Shown here one piece after another: positions 1 to 11,949 of a stretch of DNA of 19,651 bases. Under the pieces are notes generated by a model. That model saw nothing but the letters and a program-made list of their open reading frames with translations. It searched no databases and was not told the origin of the DNA. Positions within the stretch are counted from its first letter, which is position 1. Each line of letters opens with the position of its first letter. The stretch spans positions 1 to 19,651 of the forward strand of contig DATKRK010000007.1 in assembly GCA_035532215.1 (NCBI GenBank). The letters are read 5' to 3'. The position numbers and the translations under genes were made by a program. Source of the DNA: JAICIG01 sp035532215. GTDB taxonomy: Bacteria > Planctomycetota > Planctomycetia > Pirellulales > JAICIG01.

Positions 1-44
1 CAGTTCGGACGTTGTGAGAGGGCGTGAATGCTGTGCTTTTTACA

Positions 45-192
45 TAGCCCAGGCATTTATGCCTGGGATCCGCGAGCCGTTTACCCCCCGCCCCTGATTG
101 GCGCCTCGCGGCCGCCGACGGCGCCCGCGAGGCGCCAATCGGGAAAAACGGGCGCACGTTGAACGAATTCCCAGGCATAAATGCCTGGGCTA
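45..192. repeat. Nested inverted-repeat element with two 24-nt arms around an inner hairpin
   Basis: Positions 45-68 and 169-192 are exact reverse complements. Each arm is itself palindromic around CCCAGGCAT..ATGCCTGGG (48-67 and 170-189). Between them lies a second inverted repeat, GATTGGCGCCTCGCG (96-110) with CGCGAGGCGCCAATC (126-140), enclosing a GC-rich loop. The design of palindromes inside an inverted repeat resembles REP/MITE-like elements. No transposase is visible nearby, so the class is inferred. Confidence 0.75.
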
Positions 193-253
193 CGCAAAAG
201 TCGTGGCCGAAGGCGATCCGGGAAACCCACCGGAAAAGTTGTGTAGAACAACG

Positions 254-311
254 AGGGCTGCGCCCTGGGCTATCGAATGACGCACCTTCGGTGCTACGGC
301 GGCCTTCGGCC
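254..311. repeat. Cluster of three short hairpins
   Basis: Three small stem-loops follow one another: AGGGC-TGC-GCCCT (254-266), GCACC-TTC-GGTGC (282-294) and GGCC-TTC-GGCC (301-311). The last two share a TTC loop. They lie in a gene-free stretch between two larger palindromic elements. They look like degenerate intergenic repeat DNA, and I see no adjacent gene they would terminate. Confidence 0.5.
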
Positions 312-346
312 TTATCCATCTTTCCAGAAAGCAGGACGATCTCTAA

Positions 347-766
347 AGCTGGTGGTAGCAAAGCCAACCATGAAACGTCGTCGCGCCGGCTTTAGCCGGC
401 TTCTTCTTGAGGCTCTTCCGGAGAATCCGTGGGTGGTTCCGACCGCCGAGGAGTTGGAGGCGTGCGTTTTTCGAGGCATTTCCGGGCAATGAATGAGGCT
501 CCGGTTCGCGCCAACGGTTTTGGCGTCAAGCGAAAACGAACATTCATTGCCCGGCCATGCCTAAAAAAACGCACCGTGATGATGCTCAGCGACGAAAACC
601 TACCCACGGATTCCGCCGAGGAGCCCTTGTTGAAGAGGACGGAATCGATGTCGAATCACGTCTTCCATGAGGGCTATCTCCACATCGATCAACGCTTGCA
701 CAAGCCGGCTCGAGCCGGCTAAAAGACAACAAGTGTTGTTGCTCGAATACCACCAGCTAAAGCTGG
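347..766. repeat. Large concentric palindromic element
   Basis: The core, about 411-625, is an imperfect hairpin whose paired blocks all centre near position 518: 411-415/621-625, GAATCCGTGGGT 423-434/602-613, GCGTTTTT 464-471/565-572, CCGGGCAATGAATG 482-495/541-554 and CGCCAA 509-514/520-525. Two outer pairs share a different centre near 552: AGCTGGTGGTA 347-357 with 748-758, and the palindromes at 385-400 and 703-720. A further small palindrome, CCAGCTAAAGCTGG, is at 753-766. Because the core is palindromic, its two strands encode nearly the same short peptide. No transposase is present. A MITE-like or structured-RNA-forming element is the best reading. Confidence 0.65.
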
Positions 767-876
767 CGGCAGACGGCAAAGAAGCCTAGCTACTGAATCT
801 CCGCTGGGCTGAGAATAGGGAAGTTATTTAATCCTCATTGCTAACTCGGACGGCGCCGCCGCCGTTTTCGCTGGCG

Positions 877-1758
877 CTACAGCGAGGCGGATGTCGCGTC
901 GGGTGCCGCGACCACCGGATTGCCGAGCACGCCGAGCCCTTCGATTTCGACCTCGGCGACGTCGCCGGGCTTGAGGAAAATCGGCGGCTTGCGGGCGAAA
1001 CCGACGCCGGGCGGAGTGCCGGTGAAGATCAAGTCGCCGGGCTTGAGCGTGCATACCTGCGAGATGTAGGCGACCAGCGCGTCGATCGGAAAAATCAGCT
1101 CCTTGGTGTTCGAGTCTTGCAGCGTGCGGCCGTTGAGGCGGAGCTGAATCCGCAAATGGCCTGGGTCGGGCGCCTCGTCGCGCGTGACCAGCGCCGGGCC
1201 GTATGGCGCGAACGTGTCGAACGTTTTGCCGAGCAGCCATTGCTTGCCCGGCTTGTGCAGTTGCCAATCGCGGGCCGAAACATCATGGCCCGGACAATAG
1301 CCGGCCACGTGCCGGTAGGCGTCTTGCTGGGCGATGTGACGGCCGCCCTGGCCGATGACCACGACCAGTTCGGCTTCGTAGTCCACCTCGCTGCTTTCGC
1401 GGGGCAAGACAATCGCGTCGCCATGCGCGGCGATGGCCGAGGGAAACTTGTTGAACAAGACCGGCTCTTCGGGCGGCGCCACGCCGCTTTCCCGGGCGTG
1501 GTCGGCGTAGTTCAAGCCGACGCAAATCACCTTCTCCGGGTCAGGAACCGGCGGCAGCAACTTGACCGTCGCGGGATCGACGAGCGGGCCTCGCTGCGCG
1601 GCTGCGGCGGCCAGTTCCAGCCCGGCGGCCCCGAGAGCCAGCAGTTCCTTCATCGAAGCGGGCAGCCGGGGCTCGGCCGCGTGCAGGTCGACGAAACCGC
1701 CCTCGCGCATCGCGGCGACGCGCGGTCCCGCCGGGCTTTGATAGGTCACAAGACGCAT
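877..1758 (-). CDS. Fumarylacetoacetate hydrolase (FAH) family protein
   Basis: This 293-residue protein has the FAH C-terminal fold of 2-hydroxyhepta-2,4-diene-1,7-dioate isomerases, acylpyruvases and related C-C bond enzymes. The divalent-metal ligands are visible: E128 and E130 in VDYEAELVVVIG and D159 in GHDVSARDWQ. Other family signatures are VGLNYADHA (80-88), GKTFDTFAPYGPAL (177-190) and IFTGTPPGVG (244-253). The first 65 residues form the usual small N-terminal domain. The ATG at 1758 is preceded by GGCAGGAG at good spacing, which supports the start. The gene diverges from the GGDEF gene. The fold is secure, but the substrate cannot be read from sequence: ureidoglycolate lyase, oxaloacetate decarboxylase and aromatic-catabolism enzymes share these motifs, and no catabolic partner genes lie nearby. 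Confidence 0.9.
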   Translation of the reverse strand: MRLVTYQSPAGPRVAAMREGGFVDLHAAEPRLPASMKELLALGAAGLELAAAAAQRGPLVDPATVKLLPPVPDPEKVICVGLNYADHARESGVAPPEEPVLFNKFPSAIAAHGDAIVLPRESSEVDYEAELVVVIGQGGRHIAQQDAYRHVAGYCPGHDVSARDWQLHKPGKQWLLGKTFDTFAPYGPALVTRDEAPDPGHLRIQLRLNGRTLQDSNTKELIFPIDALVAYISQVCTLKPGDLIFTGTPPGVGFARKPPIFLKPGDVAEVEIEGLGVLGNPVVAAPDATSASL

Positions 1759-2039
1759 CGCGTCGCTCCTGCCGGCCGTGCCGGCGGCTAAAAGTTCGTC
1801 AGATAATTCCCGCCGAACGCCAGCCGCTCGCCCGGATTTATCAGCTCAAAAACAAAAGTCCTTATTTTAGGGAGTTTGTCGTTTCTGCAAGGCCGCCGAA
1901 TTCTGCACGGGTTTTATTTGCCCCCCCGATAGACATAACCTAAGTTTTGGTAGCACTTTTCGACGCACTCCGCGACGTTCTGGGCCGTTTTCGACTGCTG
2001 TCTTCGCAGCCGGAGTGCAATCACATCGCGCAAGCGCCT

Positions 2040-4313
2040 ATGTCAAACGATCTAAGTCCCGAGCCGCCGCTGGCCGCTCTGGCCCCATCTCACGAGCAGT
2101 CTGCGGACGCCGAGGCGGGATTGAATCGACTGGGCGGTTTGATCGACCAACTCGACCGCGACGCCGGCGGTTCTCCGCGACCGGCCGTCGATTTCGATCC
2201 GGCCGTCGGCAACCAACTGGCCGAGGTGCGGCTGGGCGTGGCCAGCAGCCTATATCGCGCTCTGCGCTGCAAACACGAGCCAACGGCAAAACATTGTTTG
2301 CGGGTGACGCTGGCGTGCGCCTCGTGGGCCAGTCGTCTGGGGCTTTCCGATCGGCAGCGCGACGAACTCGAAGTGGCGGCGCTGCTGCACGACATCGGCA
2401 AGATCGGCGTGCCCGACACGATCATCACCAAGCCCGACCCGTTGACGCCCCCGGAAGCGGCGGTGATGGACGCTCACTGGCTGATGGGCGAAGAAATCTT
2501 GCGTTCGACGACGAGCTCGCCGGGCATGCTGGCGATCGTCGTGTCGGGTTCGGCCTGGTACGACGGGTCGCGTTCGCGCAACGAACTGACTGGAGACAAG
2601 CTGCCGTTGGGAGCGCGGATGCTGGCCATCGTCGATGCCTTCGACGCGATGATGTCCGACCACGTCTACCGCCGCGCCTTTACGCAAGAGCGAGCTTTCA
2701 ACGAGCTCTATCGCTGCGCCGGCGCTCAGTTCGATCCGCGACTGGTGCAACTGTTCACCGAACTGCACGAATGCGACCAGTCGAAGCTGCGCGAAACCGC
2801 GGCCCAGGGCTGGTTGCGCTCGCTGGAGTCCGAAGCGCCGTCGGCCATGTGGCGGCTCAACGATTCCGCGGCGCCCGCGCCGCAGTCGCTCGAAAACCTG
2901 TTTCAGCAGAAGCTGCTGGCCAACATGTTCGACGCCGTCGTGTTCGTCGACAGCAAGCTGCGCGTGGTCCAGTGGAACCGGGGAGCCGAACGCCTGACGG
3001 GAATCTCCGAGTCGAGCGTCTATCAGCGCCGCTGGCTGCCAAGCCTGATTCAGTTGTCCGACGAGCACGGCGAGCCGATTCGCGACGAAGACTGCCCGGT
3101 GACGTACGCCATTCGCACCGGCGTGCAATGGCTCAGGCGGTTGACGATTCGAGGCCGCAACGGGCGTCCGACGGCCGTCGATGCACACGCCATCCCCGTC
3201 AGCGGCGCCGACGGCATCGCTCGCGGACTGGCGTTGGTCTTGCACGACGCTTCGCCCGAGACCTCGCTGGAAGCGCGCTGCGAGAACCTGAAGGAGAAGG
3301 CCGCGCGCGATCCGTTCACGCAGTTGGCGAACCGCGCCGAGTTCGATCGTACGCACGCCAAGTTCGTCCGCTCGCATCTCGAACGCAGCTTGCCTTACAG
3401 CCTGGTCATCGCCGACATCGACCGCTTCAAGTTCATCAACGATACCTACGGGCATCAGGCCGGCGACGAAGTCATTCAAGCCCTGGCTCGCCTGCTGAAA
3501 GACGCCTGCGGTCCGGGCGATCTGGCGGCGCGCTATGGCGGCGAAGAGTTCGTACTGTTGTACACCGATTGCGATAACAGCAAAGCCGTGCGCCGGGCCG
3601 AAGAATTACGCAGCGTGTTCGCCCAGCTTTCGCACGCCATGGTCGACGGCAAACCGGTGACCGCGAGCTTCGGCGTCACCGAAATCCAGCCCGGCGATAC
3701 GCCGGAAACCATGTTGCGGCGAGCCGATCGGGCGCTGCTGCTGGCGAAGCAAAACGGCCGCAATCGCGTCGTGCAATTGGGAATGGGCAGCGAACCTCAC
3801 GATTCGCCGGGAGAGGACCAACGACTCCCCCGTTCGCGGCCGGCCGGCGTGCTCATCGAGCGCGTGCTGGTGAGCGAGGCGCCCTTGGCAGTCTGCGCGG
3901 AGAAGCTGCGAGGCTTCGTCGCCGATCACCATGCCGAAGTGCTCTCGGCGGAAGAGGACCAGATTCGAATCCTGGTTTGCGACGCCGGCTACTCTCTGTT
4001 GCGCCGCGTCGCCGACCGGCCCGTGCGGCTGCTGATGGATTTGAAATTCGAGGAGATTCGCCGCGAGCAGCTCGATCGCAGCGAGTTGTCCGCGGGCGCC
4101 TTGAAGCTGGGGGCCGCCCGGACGAGAATTCGCCTCACGATCACGTCGCAACGCAAGCGAGATCGCCGCAAAGATCAATTGGCCGAACGGGCTCGCCAAT
4201 TGCTGATTAGCTTCCGCGCCTATCTGATGGCCAGCGAGTGCGAATCGCCCGCCGATTCGGGCGTGCTGCGGCGAGCCCGCGGCCTGTTCGGATCTTGGTT
4301 CGGAAAGTCCTGA
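2040..4313 (+). CDS. Degenerate HD-GYP, PAS and GGDEF signalling protein
   Basis: A multidomain protein of 757 residues from the ATG at 2040 (an in-frame TTG at 1947 would add 31); neither start has a clear Shine-Dalgarno site. Residues about 70-240 are HD-GYP-like, with HCLRV (H85), LLHDIGKIGVP (H117, D118) and AFDAMMSD. However, the usual HHE..DGSGYP segment is replaced at about 169-183 (SGSAWYDGSRSR), so the HH pair and GYP triad are missing. Residues about 286-409 are PAS-like (VVFVDSKLRVVQWNRGAERLTG). Residues about 424-579 are a GGDEF domain with intact RYGGEEF (GGEEF at 500-504). Its inhibitory I-site reads GPGD rather than RxxD. A C-terminal region of about 150 residues is unrecognised. 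I infer diguanylate cyclase activity that escapes product inhibition, with the HD part probably sensory or inactive. No signal peptide or membrane segment is seen, so it is probably cytoplasmic. Confidence 0.85.
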   Translation: MSNDLSPEPPLAALAPSHEQSADAEAGLNRLGGLIDQLDRDAGGSPRPAVDFDPAVGNQLAEVRLGVASSLYRALRCKHEPTAKHCLRVTLACASWASRLGLSDRQRDELEVAALLHDIGKIGVPDTIITKPDPLTPPEAAVMDAHWLMGEEILRSTTSSPGMLAIVVSGSAWYDGSRSRNELTGDKLPLGARMLAIVDAFDAMMSDHVYRRAFTQERAFNELYRCAGAQFDPRLVQLFTELHECDQSKLRETAAQGWLRSLESEAPSAMWRLNDSAAPAPQSLENLFQQKLLANMFDAVVFVDSKLRVVQWNRGAERLTGISESSVYQRRWLPSLIQLSDEHGEPIRDEDCPVTYAIRTGVQWLRRLTIRGRNGRPTAVDAHAIPVSGADGIARGLALVLHDASPETSLEARCENLKEKAARDPFTQLANRAEFDRTHAKFVRSHLERSLPYSLVIADIDRFKFINDTYGHQAGDEVIQALARLLKDACGPGDLAARYGGEEFVLLYTDCDNSKAVRRAEELRSVFAQLSHAMVDGKPVTASFGVTEIQPGDTPETMLRRADRALLLAKQNGRNRVVQLGMGSEPHDSPGEDQRLPRSRPAGVLIERVLVSEAPLAVCAEKLRGFVADHHAEVLSAEEDQIRILVCDAGYSLLRRVADRPVRLLMDLKFEEIRREQLDRSELSAGALKLGAARTRIRLTITSQRKRDRRKDQLAERARQLLISFRAYLMASECESPADSGVLRRARGLFGSWFGKS

Positions 4314-4394
4314 CGCGCGGCGCGAATTGGGCTATCATGAACCGCGGTCGCCTGGCGGCGGTCGCTTCCGGACCTAGAGGAAAGGAGTCGACGC

Positions 4395-6299
4395 ATGCAC
4401 GCCGGTCAAGTCCGACGGCGGTTATTCATTGGCGCCGAGTTGCAGCCCGGCGGCGGCGTTCATTTCCGCGTCTGGGCGCCGCGGCGGAAGCGAGTCGAGG
4501 CGGTGCTCGAATCGCGGACGCCAGGCCGCGGCGAACGAAGCGAAATCGCTTTCAACCTGGCGCCCGAGCCGGACGGCTTTTTTTCGGGTTATGTCGAGCA
4601 AGCGGCGGCGGGCGATTGGTACCGCTTCCGGCTCGATGGCGAGGCGCCGCTTTATCCAGATCCCGCTTCGCGGTTTCAACCCGAGGGCAGCAGCGGGCCT
4701 TCGCAAATCGTCGATCCGGCGGCATACCGCTGGGGCGATTCCGCCTGGCGCGGCGTTTCCATCAAGGGGCAGGTGATCTATGAACTGCACGTCGGCACGT
4801 TTACGCAAGCAGGCACGTGGGCGGCAGCGTCGCGCGAACTGAAGGAACTCGCCGACTTAGGGATCACCGTCATAGAAGTCCTGCCCGTCGCGGAGTTCCC
4901 CGGTCGTTTCGGCTGGGGATACGACGGCGTCGATTTCTTTTCGCCGACGCGCCTGTACGGCACTCCCGACGACTTCCGCTCGTTCGTCGATCAAGCGCAC
5001 GCGCTGGGTTTGGCGGCGATACTGGACGTGGTCTACAACCACTTCGGTCCTTGCGACAACTATCTGGGCCAGTTCAGCGACGACTTCATCTCGCGGCGGC
5101 ATCACACGGAATGGGGCGGCGCCGTGAATTTCGACGGCGAGAATTCGAGCCCGGTGCGCGAATTCTTCATTTCGAACGCCGGCTACTGGATCGATGAATT
5201 CCATCTCGACGGCTTGCGGCTCGACGCCGTACACGCCATCGTCGACGACTCGGAAGACCACATTCTGGCGGCCGTGACTCGCCGCGTCCGCGAGAAAGCG
5301 GCCGGACGGCAGACGATCGTGGTGGCCGAGAACGAACATCAAGACGCCATCGTGGTGCGCGACGTCGAGCAAGGCGGTTACGGTCTCGACGGAACCTGGA
5401 ACGACGACTTCCATCATGCGGCCCGTGCGGCCATGACCGGCCAGAGCGACTATTTCTTCGGCGACTATCGCGGCGCGCCGCAAGAACTGATTTCGGCCGT
5501 CAAACGCGGCTTCCTGTTTCAGGGGCAATGGAATCCGCGGCAGGCCAAGCGCCGCGGCTCGCCGACTCGCGGCTTGCCGGGCTGCCGGTTCGTCACGTTT
5601 TTGGAAAACCACGACCAGATTTCGCACTCCGGCCGGGGACAGCGACCTTGGCAATTGACCTCGCCGGGGCGCTGCCGCGCGGCGACGGCATTGTGGCTGT
5701 TGGCGCCCGGCACGCCGATGTTCTTTCAGGGCCAGGAGTTTTGGGCCTCGGCGCCGTTCGTGTTTTTCGCCGACCACCACGCCGAATTGGCGGAATTGGT
5801 GCGCAAAGGCCGCGCCGAGTTCATGCGAAACTTTCGCTGTCTGCGCAATCGCGACGGCGAACTGGACCTGCTCGACCCTGCCAGCGTCGAAACCTTCCAC
5901 CGCTGTAAGCTAGACTTTTCCGAGCGCAGCCGGCACGGCGATATCTATCGCCTGCACCGCGACTTGCTGCGATTGCGCCGCGAAGACCCGCTGTTCGCCG
6001 CACAGCGCGCCGAGTCGATCGAGGGCGCCGTATTGGCCGCGGAGGCGTTGGCGTTGCGTTACTTCGGGGAACAGCCGGGGGACGATCGATTGGTCCTCGT
6101 TAATTTCGGCGGCGATGTGACGAGCCAGCACTGCGCCGAACCGCTGCTGGCGCCGCCCGAAGGCTGCGATTGGAAACCGATCTGGTCGAGCGACGACCCG
6201 CGCTACGGCGGGCCAGGCATGCTGCCCTTCGATGCCAAAACGTGGATCGCGCCGGCGCACGCGGCGCTGGTTTTAAAATCAATCAAAACAGGAGGATAA
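4395..6299 (+). CDS. treZ: Malto-oligosyltrehalose trehalohydrolase
   Basis: A GH13 enzyme of 634 residues that releases trehalose from maltooligosyl-trehalose made by TreY. The N-terminal beta-sandwich (VHFRVWAPRRKRVEAVL, about 10-100) precedes the catalytic barrel (VIYELHVGTFT at 128-137, GWGYDGVDFFSP, DVVYNHFGP). The catalytic triad is visible: D277 in LDGLRLDAVH, E312 in VVAENEH and D407 in FLENHDQ. Length and motif order match TreZ rather than GlgB or GlgX; the WGYDGVDFFSP and YNHFGP context is typical. The ATG follows AAAGGAG at good spacing. It is the first gene of the plus-strand glucan operon. Its partner treY lies on the opposite strand beyond the operon end rather than adjacent as in many genomes. 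Confidence 0.93.
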   Translation: MHAGQVRRRLFIGAELQPGGGVHFRVWAPRRKRVEAVLESRTPGRGERSEIAFNLAPEPDGFFSGYVEQAAAGDWYRFRLDGEAPLYPDPASRFQPEGSSGPSQIVDPAAYRWGDSAWRGVSIKGQVIYELHVGTFTQAGTWAAASRELKELADLGITVIEVLPVAEFPGRFGWGYDGVDFFSPTRLYGTPDDFRSFVDQAHALGLAAILDVVYNHFGPCDNYLGQFSDDFISRRHHTEWGGAVNFDGENSSPVREFFISNAGYWIDEFHLDGLRLDAVHAIVDDSEDHILAAVTRRVREKAAGRQTIVVAENEHQDAIVVRDVEQGGYGLDGTWNDDFHHAARAAMTGQSDYFFGDYRGAPQELISAVKRGFLFQGQWNPRQAKRRGSPTRGLPGCRFVTFLENHDQISHSGRGQRPWQLTSPGRCRAATALWLLAPGTPMFFQGQEFWASAPFVFFADHHAELAELVRKGRAEFMRNFRCLRNRDGELDLLDPASVETFHRCKLDFSERSRHGDIYRLHRDLLRLRREDPLFAAQRAESIEGAVLAAEALALRYFGEQPGDDRLVLVNFGGDVTSQHCAEPLLAPPEGCDWKPIWSSDDPRYGGPGMLPFDAKTWIAPAHAALVLKSIKTGG

Positions 6300-6532
6300 C
6301 TTTCCTCGCAACTGACGCTCCGCCGCGAACGCCAGCGCCGGGCGCAGAACTTGCTCGACTTGGACAGCATGGACTTCCCGCGGGGGCCCGCGAGACCTTG
6401 GGCGACTTGTGGGGCGGCCTTCCTCACCCGTCGGCGATTGACGACCTGGAAGGCCGCCCCACGAGCCACAAGTATCTCACTCACACGCGGGCGGAGAATA
6501 GCCAGCCGCTAAGGCGACGGAGGTTCTAGACC
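6300..6532 (+). other. Intra-operon spacer with a 15-bp hairpin
   Basis: This 233-nt gap in an otherwise tightly packed operon contains a perfect inverted repeat: GTGGGGCGGCCTTCC (6409-6423) and its reverse complement (6448-6462), with a 24-nt loop. There is no T tract after the stem. A strong AGGAGG (6290-6295) at the very end of treZ has no start codon at usable distance. I see no recognisable protein in the gap. The stem could be an inserted palindromic element or an mRNA processing or attenuation structure. Confidence 0.5.
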
Positions 6533-8518
6533 GTGAAGCTTGAAGACGGCCGCCGCCGCGTGGTGATCAGTGAAGTATCGCCGGAAATCAATGGCGGGCG
6601 ATACGCCATCAAGCGCGTGGTCGGCGAAAGCGTGGTCGTCGAGGCCACGGCGTTCGCCGACGGCCACGATCTCGTGCGCGCGGCCGTGAGCTGGCGTCGC
6701 GCAGACGTAGCCGAATGGAACGAAGCGCCCATGTCGCCTTTGGCGCAGGATCGCTGGCGAGGGGAGTTCGTCCCCGAGACGATCGGCCGCTACGTGTATC
6801 GCCTGCAAGCCTGGGTCGACCGCTTTCACTCCTGGCGCCGCGATTTGAGAGCCCGCGCCCAGGCGGGACAAGATCTGACGGTCGATCTGTCGATCGGCGC
6901 CGAACTCGTGCGCGAAGCCGGCCGCCGGGCCAGCGGCGTCGACGCCGATCAACTGCAATCGATCGCCGATTTGCTTGCCGGCGCACGGCCCCCGGCCGAG
7001 CGCGTCGAAACCGCGCTCGGTCCGGCGCTGTTGGCGCTGATGGATCGCTATCCCGATCGTTCCCTGCAGAGCGACTACGAGCGCGAACTGCCGCTCACGG
7101 TCGACCGGCTCAAGGCCCGCTTCAGTGCCTGGTACGAATTGTTTCCTCGTTCCTGCGCGGCAGAGCCGGGACGCCACGGGACGCTGGCCGATTGCCTCAG
7201 GCGCGTTCCCGAAATCGCCCGGATGGGCTTCGACGTGCTGTACCTTTCGCCAATCCATCCGATCGGCGAATCGTATCGCAAGGGCGGCAATAATCACGTC
7301 GAGGCCGCGCCCGGCGATCCCGGCAGCCCCTGGGCCATCGGCGCCGCCAGCGGCGGGCACAAGGCGATCCATCCGCAGCTCGGCACGCTCGACGACTTGC
7401 ATCAATTGGTCGAGGCGACGCGAAACCACGGCCTGGAATTGGCCCTCGACGTGGCGTTTCAGTGCTCGCCGGACCACCCTTACGTGCAACAGCATCCGCA
7501 GTGGTTCCGCCGCCGTCCGGACGGCTCGATTCAATACGCGGAGAACCCGCCCAAAAAGTACCAGGATATTTATCCGCTCGATTTCGAAACGGAGAATTGG
7601 CGCGAGTTGTGGCAAGAGCTGAAGAGCGTCGTGCAGTTCTGGAGCGAGCAGGGCGTGCGCATTTTTCGCGTCGACAACCCGCACACCAAGCCGTTCGCGT
7701 TCTGGGAATGGCTGATCGACGAAATCAAGCGCGAGCATCCCGAGACGCTGTTCCTATCGGAAGCCTTCACGCGGCCGCACGTGATGTACGAGTTGGCCAA
7801 GCGCGGCTTCACGCAGTCGTACACGTACTTCACCTGGCGGAACACGAAGTGGGAGCTGACGAATTATTTTTCCGAACTCACGCAGAGCGAAATTCGCGAG
7901 TTCTTCCGGGCCAACGCCTGGCCCAACACTCCCGACATTCTGCCCGAGAACTTGCAGACGGGCGGCCGGCCGGCGTTCGTGACGCGCTTGCTGCTGGCGG
8001 CGACCTTGTGCGCCAATTACGGCATTTACGGGCCGGCGTTCGAATTGTGCGAGAGCCGCCCCCGCGAGCCGGGCAGCGAAGAGTACCTCGATTCGGAAAA
8101 ATATGAAATCCGGCATTGGAACCTGGCGCAGAGCGACAGCCTGGCCGATCTGATCGCGCGCGTGAATCGCATCCGCCGCGAGAATCCGGCTCTGCACAGC
8201 GACGCCAGCCTGCAGTTTCACGAGACCACGAACGACCAGCTCCTGTGCTACAGCAAGCAGGCCGGCGGCAACACGGTGGTGGTCGTGGTCAACCTCGATC
8301 CGGATCACGTTCACTCCGGCTGGGTCGACATCCCGGCCGAGCGGCTGGGCGATCCTTCGGGACGGCCTTGCCAGGTCCACGAACTGCTCAGCGACGCGCG
8401 GTTCCTGTGGCGCCCCGGGCGCAACTACGTGGAGTTGAACCCGAAGTTCGCGCCGGCGCACGTATTTCGCGTGCGTCAATGGATTCGTTCGGAGCACGAT
8501 TTCGAATATTACCTCTGA
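6533..8518 (+). CDS. glgE: Alpha-1,4-glucan:maltose-1-phosphate maltosyltransferase
   Basis: A 661-residue GH13_3 enzyme that adds maltosyl units from maltose-1-phosphate to the non-reducing end of alpha-1,4-glucan. Residues about 1-110 are the N-terminal beta-sandwich; 115-180 form a helical insert typical of GlgE. Then comes the catalytic barrel, with FDVLYLSPIHPIGESYRKG (233-251) and NNHVEAAPGDPGSPWAIG. Catalytic residues are visible: nucleophile D381 in FRVDNPHTKP, acid/base E410 in LSEAFTRP and D468 in NTPDIL. The GTG start is chosen because GGAGGT precedes it by 8 nt and there is no better upstream start. It lies 26 nt before treS-mak, whose kinase product it uses. Identity is secure from the FRVDNPHTKP and LSEAFTRP motifs, which separate GlgE from amylases and TreS. 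Confidence 0.95.
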   Translation: MKLEDGRRRVVISEVSPEINGGRYAIKRVVGESVVVEATAFADGHDLVRAAVSWRRADVAEWNEAPMSPLAQDRWRGEFVPETIGRYVYRLQAWVDRFHSWRRDLRARAQAGQDLTVDLSIGAELVREAGRRASGVDADQLQSIADLLAGARPPAERVETALGPALLALMDRYPDRSLQSDYERELPLTVDRLKARFSAWYELFPRSCAAEPGRHGTLADCLRRVPEIARMGFDVLYLSPIHPIGESYRKGGNNHVEAAPGDPGSPWAIGAASGGHKAIHPQLGTLDDLHQLVEATRNHGLELALDVAFQCSPDHPYVQQHPQWFRRRPDGSIQYAENPPKKYQDIYPLDFETENWRELWQELKSVVQFWSEQGVRIFRVDNPHTKPFAFWEWLIDEIKREHPETLFLSEAFTRPHVMYELAKRGFTQSYTYFTWRNTKWELTNYFSELTQSEIREFFRANAWPNTPDILPENLQTGGRPAFVTRLLLAATLCANYGIYGPAFELCESRPREPGSEEYLDSEKYEIRHWNLAQSDSLADLIARVNRIRRENPALHSDASLQFHETTNDQLLCYSKQAGGNTVVVVVNLDPDHVHSGWVDIPAERLGDPSGRPCQVHELLSDARFLWRPGRNYVELNPKFAPAHVFRVRQWIRSEHDFEYYL

Positions 8519-8544
8519 CGCCGCACGCAAGGAGAATCCAGGCA

Positions 8545-11945
<3,401 letters not shown>

Positions 11946-11949
<4 letters not shown>

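Noticed and set aside
392..722. Small genes on both strands at 392-607 and 429-722
   Set aside because: Their similar peptides are explained by the palindromic DNA. Neither has a ribosome site or known family.
1861..1890. Minus-strand promoter for the FAH gene (TTGCAG and TAAAAT)
   Set aside because: Spacing is 14-15 nt and the match is weak; such hexamers are expected by chance in this AT-richer gap.
2250..3479. Minus-strand frame of 409 residues opposite the GGDEF gene
   Set aside because: No family motif or ribosome site; it mirrors a well-supported plus-strand gene.
8116..8544. Upstream extension of the treS reading frame
   Set aside because: It overlaps glgE in another frame. The encoded stretch is arginine-rich without TreS homology, and a good ribosome site precedes the GTG at 8545.
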